Positions 1 to 4,288 of a stretch of DNA of 10,503 nt are shown here, one piece after another. The position numbers and the translations under genes are program-made. The number at the start of each line of letters is the position of its first letter. Position 1 is the stretch's first letter. Under the pieces are notes generated by a model. The model made no database searches and had not been told where the DNA came from. It saw only the letters and a list, made by a program, of their open reading frames with translations. Location of the stretch: the NCBI GenBank assembly GCA_013002645.1, contig JABDJF010000045.1, positions 1 to 10,503 of the forward strand, given 5' to 3'. Source of the DNA: Myxococcales bacterium (GTDB lineage Bacteria > Myxococcota_A > Polyangia > Polyangiales > Houyiibacteriaceae).

Positions 1-49
1 CACCAGGAGCTCGATGAGTCGATCCTCGCTTCCCATTCTAGGTATCCCG

Positions 50-193
50 TCAGCCGTTCAGACTCTTGACGTCGAGTTGACCCGGCAGCGTCTTGCCGGT
101 CTCGCAGTAGTGGCGCAGCGAGTTCCAGGTCAAGTAAAGGAACCCTTGCACCCTTGCCAAGTTCAGCCCGGGAATCTTCGGAGTCCCTCCCAC
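50..193 (-). pseudogene. Possible C-terminal remnant of an unrecognised gene
   Basis: A minus-strand frame, open from a GTG at 193-191 to a TGA at 52-50, encodes 47 residues. Its codon use is typical of a GC-rich coding region, with many C/G third positions between about 50 and 150. It contains the stretch GFLYLTWNSLRHYCETGK. The rest of any parent gene is missing: going upstream, the same frame meets a stop at 202-200, inside repeat R1. This could be the broken 3' end of a gene interrupted at the repeat, or a small standalone ORF. No family was recognised and no ribosome binding site is evident. Confidence 0.28.
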
Positions 194-243
194 TCTTCAA
201 TAAAGGCGTACAATTCGTTCCAACTCCAGGTACTTGGGGTCAC
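188..243. repeat. Repeat copy R1 (56-bp core)
   Basis: This 56-bp segment aligns without gaps to 2088-2143 (R2; about 45 of 56 identical by eye) and to 4154-4209 (R3). It begins with TCCCACTCTTCAAT and ends with TTGGGGTCA. On the minus strand it is part of a short ORF running from an ATG at 249-247 (or GTG at 243-241) to a TGA at 165-163. That ORF is 28 codons long with the core WSWNELYAFIEEW. The + strand can fold a small stem (TTCCAA with TTGGGG, using G-U pairs) that is kept in R2 and R3 although the loop sequence differs. R1 lacks the additional 62 bp that R2 and R3 share to the left of the core. The function is unknown. Confidence 0.8.
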
Positions 244-249
244 CGCCAT

Positions 250-278
250 TGCCCGGCTTCAGCCGGGCATTTTCTTTG
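250..278 (+). terminator. Intrinsic terminator-like hairpin beside R1
   Basis: GCCCGGC (251-257) and GCCGGGC (262-268) form a perfect 7-bp GC-rich stem around a TTCA loop. It is followed on the + strand by ATTTTCTTT (269-277). This is the classical layout of a rho-independent terminator for rightward transcription. No convincing rightward gene ends to its left in the window, so what it terminates is unclear. It lies 6 bp beyond repeat R1. Confidence 0.55.
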
Positions 279-304
279 GACGCCTGATAGCACGGCAACG
301 CGTC

Positions 305-609
305 CTAAGGCTGACGATTTAGCCAATAACCAGGGCGTCGCTTCGCGTGCGCCACTGCAACGATTTCGACGGTTGCCGCGTCAACTTGGAAAAAACGACG
401 TAAGGGAATCGCTTGAGTAAGCGTTGTCGATACGGTCGATCAGGTCGCCAGACCGGACAGGCTTCGGGATTCTCGAGAACGGATTGGAAAGCTCTATCGA
501 CGACGGCAACAAACTCGATGCCCAGGCCGCGGCGCTTCTTCTCGTACCACATCGCTGCCGACTGAAGCTCGGCTTCCGCGTCGGGCAAGACGCGAAGAGT
601 TCGCTTCAT
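305..609 (-). pseudogene. RelE/ParE-family toxin, frameshifted
   Basis: This is the toxin of a type II toxin-antitoxin pair. Members of the RelE/ParE superfamily (PF05016) act in the cytoplasm as ribosome-dependent mRNA nucleases or gyrase poisons. The start is the ATG at 609-607, which overlaps the antitoxin stop as ATGA and so gives translational coupling. A longer in-frame ATG at 651 would lie inside the antitoxin gene. Residues 1-66 fit the family (PDAEAELQSAAMWYEKKRRG, then RLLKRFPYVVF). The frame as it stands then leaves the family pattern and stops at 319, giving 96 aa. Reading the tail in the frame one base back, after the run of six T (six A on + at 390-395), restores a canonical end with VEIVAVAHAKRRPGYW and stops at 307-305. 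A missing base in the homopolymer is therefore likely. It may be a real inactivating mutation, slippage-decoded, or an assembly error. Recognition of the family is firm; activity is doubtful. Confidence 0.85.
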
Positions 610-839
610 CGCCCGAGTTGGCTCAGCACACGCGCTCGGACTTCGCTCCACTCAGGGGCGGGTTCGCCCTTGTCACGAGCGGCTTCCACGCGACGATCGA
701 GTTCCGCGAGCCATGCAGACTCCCAGTCGCCGTCCGGTGGCCCGTCTACGCTGGCAATGAGCTCAGACGCGAGCTCCAACCGTTCGTCCTCGGGCAGGCC
801 GCTGGCCGCTTCGAGAAGCTTCTTTGCCGCGTCAGTCAT
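606..839 (-). CDS. Addiction module antitoxin (PF09720 / TIGR02574-like)
   Basis: This 77-aa acidic helical protein resembles the 'putative addiction module component' antitoxins, which are partners of RelE/ParE toxins. It would bind and neutralise the toxin encoded directly downstream. The typical family features are visible: an N-terminal helix (AAKKLLEAASGLPEDERLEL), the ELIASVDG segment, the W-containing 'DWESAWLAELDRRV' segment and a C-terminal helix ending VRARVLSQLGR. I chose the ATG at 839-837 because the family begins right there. The open frame continues upstream to 977, but that part has no family resemblance. The TGA at 608-606 overlaps the toxin ATG. No Shine-Dalgarno sequence precedes the start, and an extended -10-like promoter ends 7 bp before it, so the mRNA may be leaderless. 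Confidence 0.85.
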   Translation of the reverse strand: MTDAAKKLLEAASGLPEDERLELASELIASVDGPPDGDWESAWLAELDRRVEAARDKGEPAPEWSEVRARVLSQLGR

Positions 840-846
840 CGCAGAG

Positions 847-875
847 ATTGTAGCACGAGCGAGATCATGATGTGG
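847..875 (-). promoter_or_regulatory. Candidate promoter and operator of the toxin-antitoxin operon
   Basis: On the minus strand, TGCTACAAT (855-847) matches an extended -10 element (TGn + TACAAT). A start site about 7 bases further on would fall at or next to the antitoxin ATG at 839, predicting a leaderless transcript. The -35 position (about 875-870) is poor, as expected when an extended -10 is present. A perfect 8-bp palindrome, ATCATGAT (864-871), lies in the spacer and could be an autoregulatory operator. That role is inference from typical toxin-antitoxin autoregulation. Confidence 0.35.
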
Positions 876-978
876 TCTCGGCCGGGCTTTTTCCGTCGCA
901 ATCAGAGCAGTCCAGCCATGGAGGCTTGACCCATGCAATCGAGCCTCGGATGAACCCGCAACGATCCCATCCCTCAAT

Positions 979-1122
979 TCATGGATGAATTGCGCGGTGA
1001 GAAGTCGATTGGGCCATCATGGCCAGCTGTTGGCGCGAGGCGAGGGTCTTCAGAGCGAGCTCGCGCTGCGGCTTAAGGCTCGATCTGGCGGTCGAGAGCA
1101 GGGCGTACAGCAGGTGAAGCAT
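979..1122 (-). pseudogene. Transposase N-terminal remnant (IS3/IS481-like)
   Basis: The 47 codons from the ATG at 1122-1120 to the stop at 979 read like the N-terminal helical region that precedes the DDE integrase domain in many transposases. The family-typical pattern is roughly 'RSxLxxQRxLALENLALRQQLAVL'; here it is ARSSLKPQRELALKTLASRQ followed by QLAM. The DDE catalytic domain is absent: the frame stops right after this segment and the next gene to the left is the antitoxin. The open frame extends upstream to 1194 with no recognisable content. No terminal inverted repeats were found. It is best read as a decayed insertion-sequence fragment, which suggests past mobile-element activity in this accessory stretch. 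Confidence 0.5.
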
Positions 1123-1295
1123 CGGGCTAGGCCAGTTTGACCCCACGTGCGCAAACATCAACGATGTGCGGCAGACGGGGTTCCGCGGAGGCACAGGAGT
1201 GACCAGGTAAGAAATGCGTCTAGACCGGCACGGTCGTTGAACTTAGTTTGCTCTATGTGAGCCGACCCGCAGCCGGGTCAGGGTGAGAGGTTGTC

Positions 1296-1829
1296 ATGCG
1301 ATACTTAGTTGGCCATGTTTGGTTGCTGGCCCTCGGCGTCATACCGATGGTCGGGTGCAGTGATCCTGAGGGGTCGGGCGGTGGTGGGATTGCGACCGAA
1401 CGCTCTTTTGCATCGGACGATTTCCAACAAATAGAGTTGAGCCAGCGGGAAAGCACTGAATGCGTCCCCAACTGGAAGGATCAGATGGTCATCGACGCCA
1501 CCGTCGTGCGCGGAGCGCAGGGAGCCGCAAGCATCGAGGGCATCCGCCTCATCGAGGCGGATGGTTTAGTCGAACAGGCGTTCGGGCCCTCGCCGCTCAG
1601 TGTTGACGACGTAGACTCCCTTCAACCGCTGATCGCTGCGGTCCCGACTCCGCCGGACTTGGACGGCCAGGGCTTCTGCACCGAAGGCGGTGGAGGCTGC
1701 GACGCGTGTCTGTTCACGGGGTTGAAGGTCGACGACGAATCTCAAACGTGGACGTCTTGCTGCGGGGAGGGAGACTTTACACAGTCGTTCTTAGCTCTCG
1801 TCGCACGCATCGAAGAACTCGCACCCTAG
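1296..1829 (+). CDS. Cysteine-rich predicted lipoprotein, unrecognised family
   Basis: The 177-aa product has a short signal peptide (hydrophobic residues about 7-20) ending in a lipobox-like MVGC with Cys21, followed by a Gly/Ser-rich linker (SDPEGSGGGG). This predicts lipidation by Lgt and cleavage by LspA. Residue +2 is Ser, which under the usual rule favours outer-membrane sorting. The mature part is acidic and contains six further cysteines (56, 128, 135, 138, 155, 156), most in the C-terminal half (GFCTEGGGGCDACLF and TSCCGEG), consistent with a small disulfide-stabilised extracytoplasmic domain. The start is supported by GAGAGG at 1285-1290, six bases before the ATG. It is monocistronic, with no same-strand neighbour nearby. 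No domain family was recognised; a metal-binding or structural role is only a possibility. Confidence 0.72.
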   Translation: MRYLVGHVWLLALGVIPMVGCSDPEGSGGGGIATERSFASDDFQQIELSQRESTECVPNWKDQMVIDATVVRGAQGAASIEGIRLIEADGLVEQAFGPSPLSVDDVDSLQPLIAAVPTPPDLDGQGFCTEGGGGCDACLFTGLKVDDESQTWTSCCGEGDFTQSFLALVARIEELAP

Positions 1830-2025
1830 ACTGGACGACCCTCGCAGGACGGGTCGGACGCGGACCCTCTGACTGAGGTGTCCTCCCTGAAGATGTTGTC
1901 GGTCGCGAGATGTGATCCGCGATGATCGCGAAGGTGACCCCGCGGACAAAGCTCGGACCTCTGCGTGCCTTGGCGACAGCTCGACATGCGCGAGTCGAGC
2001 GCGGCAACCGCTTTAGCCCCGCGCA
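1830..2025. other. Gene-poor stretch with small inverted repeats
   Basis: This is the left part of the gene-free interval 1830-2308. It holds no convincing gene on either strand; the short open frames here lack family resemblance and overlap each other. Two small inverted repeats are visible: GCTCGAC (1979-1985) with GTCGAGC (1994-2000), and CGCGAT/ATCGCG near 1918-1930. Neither is followed by a T-tract, so there is no clear terminator for the lipoprotein gene ending at 1829. The right part of the interval contains R2, a hairpin and about 125 bp (2182-2308) in which nothing was recognised. Confidence 0.4.
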
Positions 2026-2143
2026 GCACGCGCAGCTGTGCATGGATTGCCGTCGTCGAAGCTCCTCATGCTGCCATCCGAAGCTCGTCCCACTCTTCAA
2101 TGAAGGCGAAAAATTGGTTCCAACTTCGCATCGTTGGGGTCAA
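2026..2143. repeat. Repeat copy R2 (118 bp)
   Basis: It aligns without gaps to 4092-4209 (R3), about 103 of 118 bases identical by eye, and over its right 56 bp to R1 (188-243). Identity is higher in the core (52 of 56 with R3) than in the left 62 bp (51 of 62). On the minus strand a short frame runs from a TTG at 2143-2141, with an internal ATG at 2131-2129, to a TGA at 2068-2066. It contains RSWNQFFAFIEEWDELR. The + strand stem TTCCAAC/GTTGGGG, with G-U pairs and an 8-nt loop, is kept. It lies in a gene-poor interval between the lipoprotein gene and the 3' end of the malic enzyme gene. Confidence 0.88.
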
Positions 2144-2153
2144 CGCGAAATCA

Positions 2154-2181
2154 AGGGATTCTGATGTCGGTCGGAATCCCT
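2154..2181. other. Hairpin adjacent to R2
   Basis: AGGGATTC (2154-2161) and GAATCCCT (2174-2181) form a perfect 8-bp stem with a 12-nt loop. It begins 11 bp after the end of R2. There is no T-tract on either strand, so it is not a convincing intrinsic terminator. It is notable because R1 and R3 are followed at similar distances by hairpins of unrelated sequence. Confidence 0.5.
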
Positions 2182-2308
2182 CGGTGGGCTGTGGCAAATA
2201 TGTGTCACCCGCCTGCACCGTGCGAGGCCGTGGGCTGCTTATGAGCTGCCGATGCTCCCGTCAGCCAAGATCAGGACACTGGGGTTTCGCTACTGAGATC
2301 TGGGCCGG

Positions 2309-4021
2309 CTAGCTCTGGGCGAGGATCGGGATGTAGCTCGGGTGCCACATCGCGCTGCGGGCAGTCGCCTCGATCTCGTCGTCAGGGATCACTCGCCCGA
2401 GATGCGCGTCACGTACCGAGCGCACGATTGCACACGCAATGCGGAAGCTCACTCGGCGTAGATCATCCACACTCGGGAAGATGGCGCCCAGAGTCAGGCG
2501 CTCTTCGCTGACGCAACTGGCCAGGGTCTCCGCAGCGGTCAAGAACATTTCGTCGTTGATTTCACGGGTGTTCGAGACGATGGCTCCTAGTCCAACGCCG
2601 GGGAAGATGAACACGTTGTTGCTCTGCCCGATCACATGACGCTTACCCTCGTAGGTCACATCGTCGAAGGGGCTACCCGTGGCCACCAGCGCCCGGCCGC
2701 CGCTCCATTCGAGGGCCTCTTTCGGAGTGCACTCCGACTTCGAGGTCGGGTTGGAGAGTGGTAGGATGACGGGTCGGTCCACGTGCTTTGCCATCTCCTC
2801 GATCATCTCGCGGGTGAAGGCACCCGGCTGGGCCGTCGCGCCCACGAGGACGGTCGGCTTGAACACCCGAATCATCTCCACTGGGTTTGCATCGAGGCTC
2901 TGGGCGAGCCCGTAGTGGTCGAGGCTCTCCGTGCTGAGCGCGAACTCGCGTTTGAAGGGCTCCCTGATCTCGCGCCTGGCGTGCAGCAGACCTCGCGAGT
3001 CGATCGCGGCAATGGAGCGCTCGATCTCACGGTCGGTGGCTCCCGCCCGGCGCATGGCAGCCGACGTCAATCGTGCAATGCCAATGCACGCGCCCCCCGC
3101 TCCGATGAAGAGTATCCGCTGGTTACGAATCGCCTGCCCGGTGATCCGAAGTGCCGCAAAGATCCCGCCTAGCGTCACCGCGGCGGTGCCCTGGATGTCG
3201 TCGTTGAAGCTAGGGACTCGCTTCCGGTAGCGCTCGAGCAGAGTGAACGAATGCGTTTTGGCGAAGTCTTCCCACTGGATGATGGCGCGGGGAAACACGT
3301 CACGCACCGCCTGCACGAAGCGCTCGACGAAATCGAAGTACGCCTGACCTGTCAGCCTGGGCCCTCGGTAGCCGTTGTAGAGGGGGTCGTCCAGCAGCTC
3401 CTGGTTGTTCGTGCCCACGTCGAGACTCACCGGGAGGCACTTGGACGGATGAATGCCGGCGCCCGCCACGTAGAGCGCTAGCTTGCCGACCGGAATCCCC
3501 ATCCCGCCGGCGCCGAGGTCGCCCAGCCCCAGGATGCGCTCGTTGTCCGTGACTACGAGCAACCGAATATCGCCGAACGGGGCGCTCTCTAGGACCTCGT
3601 GCACGTGCTCGATGTTGCTCGGGGTGATCCAGATGCCGCGTGCTGATCGAAGAATGTGACTGAATTGCTGGCAGGCCAAGCCGACGGTCGGCGTATAAAC
3701 GATGGGGAGTAGCTCCGGCAGGTTCTCGACCAGCACGCGGTAGAAGAGCACCTCGTTTAGGTCTTGCAGTCTCGTGAGCCCGATGTACTTCTCGAGGTCA
3801 GTCGACTTCGCACGGATGTGCTCAAGCTCTAGCTCGACCTGTTGCTCGATTTCGAGCACCTGGTCCGGCAGCAAACCATTGAGGCCAAGCTGCCTGCGTT
3901 CCGCCTTCGTGTAGGCCAGCCCTTTGTTGGTCGACGGATTGTTGAGTAGCCACACCCCGCGCTTGCGGGTCACGATGCGGTCTTCCCCGCCAAGCTTTTG
4001 GTCGTATGTCTCGCGTTTCAT
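2309..4021 (-). CDS. maeA: NAD(P)-dependent malic enzyme, large MaeA/ScfA type
   Basis: This enzyme catalyses oxidative decarboxylation of L-malate to pyruvate and CO2 with reduction of NAD(P), using a divalent metal, in the cytoplasm. It feeds pyruvate and reducing power from the TCA cycle. With the ATG at 4021-4019 the protein has 570 aa, the usual size for this class (E. coli MaeA is about 565). Visible hallmarks are PIVYTPTVG with the catalytic Tyr109, GDLGAGGMGIPVGK with Lys180, the metal ligands Glu251-Asp252 (QWEDF) and Asp274/275 (FNDDIQGTA), the dinucleotide-binding ILFIGAGGACIG (303-314), and LSNPTSKSE and FPGVGLGAI near the C-terminus. The frame is open upstream to an ATG at 4159. 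That 46-residue extension is largely read from repeat R3 and has no family resemblance, so I rejected it. No clear Shine-Dalgarno sequence is seen before 4021. NAD versus NADP preference cannot be settled by eye. The gene is monocistronic; an upstream terminator separates it from the next leftward gene. Confidence 0.93.
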   Translation of the reverse strand: MKRETYDQKLGGEDRIVTRKRGVWLLNNPSTNKGLAYTKAERRQLGLNGLLPDQVLEIEQQVELELEHIRAKSTDLEKYIGLTRLQDLNEVLFYRVLVENLPELLPIVYTPTVGLACQQFSHILRSARGIWITPSNIEHVHEVLESAPFGDIRLLVVTDNERILGLGDLGAGGMGIPVGKLALYVAGAGIHPSKCLPVSLDVGTNNQELLDDPLYNGYRGPRLTGQAYFDFVERFVQAVRDVFPRAIIQWEDFAKTHSFTLLERYRKRVPSFNDDIQGTAAVTLGGIFAALRITGQAIRNQRILFIGAGGACIGIARLTSAAMRRAGATDREIERSIAAIDSRGLLHARREIREPFKREFALSTESLDHYGLAQSLDANPVEMIRVFKPTVLVGATAQPGAFTREMIEEMAKHVDRPVILPLSNPTSKSECTPKEALEWSGGRALVATGSPFDDVTYEGKRHVIGQSNNVFIFPGVGLGAIVSNTREINDEMFLTAAETLASCVSEERLTLGAIFPSVDDLRRVSFRIACAIVRSVRDAHLGRVIPDDEIEATARSAMWHPSYIPILAQS

Positions 4022-4091
4022 GGTGGGAGTGACAAATAGCACAGGACTCGACAGCACGAGTCGCTTTGAGGCATCCGCCGTAGCCGTATCC

Positions 4092-4209
4092 GCACGCCTA
4101 GCTGTGTATAGATTGCAGTCGCCGAAGCTCATCATCCTGCCATCCGTAGCGTGTCCCACTCTTCAATGAAGGCGGAAAACTGGTTCCAACTTCGCGTCGT
4201 TGGGGTCAC
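4092..4209. repeat. Repeat copy R3 (118 bp), upstream of malic enzyme
   Basis: It is a gapless match to R2 (2026-2143; about 103 of 118 identical) and matches R1 over the right 56 bp. The minus-strand short frame runs from a GTG at 4209-4207 to a TGA at 4134-4132, with core RSWNQFSAFIEEWDTLR. R3 lies 71 bp upstream of the malic enzyme start and between that gene and the terminator of the preceding leftward gene. If malic enzyme transcription starts to the right of R3, the repeat would form part of its 5' leader. This would be a different position relative to genes than R2, which lies beyond that gene's 3' end. Confidence 0.88.
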
Positions 4210-4213
4210 CCCG

Positions 4214-4260
4214 TAAAACAAAGAAGGGAGTGCAGCCCCAGACTCCACTCCCTTCTTTGT
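4214..4260 (-). terminator. Strong intrinsic terminator of the 1158-aa gene
   Basis: A perfect 15-bp stem is formed by 4218-4232 and 4246-4260 (ACAAAGAAGGGAGTG and its complement) with a 13-nt loop. Read on the minus strand it is followed by a short T-run (4218-4215), giving an intrinsic terminator 28 bp after the stop codon of the leftward gene. Flanking CCCCGT (4209-4214) and ACGGGG (4262-4267) can extend the pairing beyond a small internal bulge. A second small hairpin, GGGGC-TTC-GCCCC, lies at 4264-4276. The structure also lies directly next to repeat R3. Confidence 0.75.
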
Positions 4261-4288
4261 CACGGGGCTTCGCCCCTGGGCGGAGACG

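Noticed and set aside
840..977. N-terminal extension of the antitoxin to 977
   Set aside because: Not family-like, and a promoter-like element lies between it and the ATG at 839.
1777..2100. 107-residue leftward ORF across repeat R2
   Set aside because: It overlaps the lipoprotein 3' end, has no family resemblance, and is not the frame conserved among the repeats.
4022..4159. N-terminal extension of the malic enzyme from ATG 4159
   Set aside because: The extra residues are largely read from repeat R3 and do not resemble malic enzymes; ATG 4021 gives the normal family length.
188..4209. Integron cassette array with R1-R3 as attC sites
   Set aside because: The spacing and the toxin-antitoxin content are suggestive, but the ends do not match GTTRRRY / RYYYAAC (GTTGGGGT is off), genes between repeats are in both orientations, and no integrase is present.
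188..4209. CRISPR array
   Set aside because: Only three diverged copies about 2 kb apart, no regular spacers and no cas genes.
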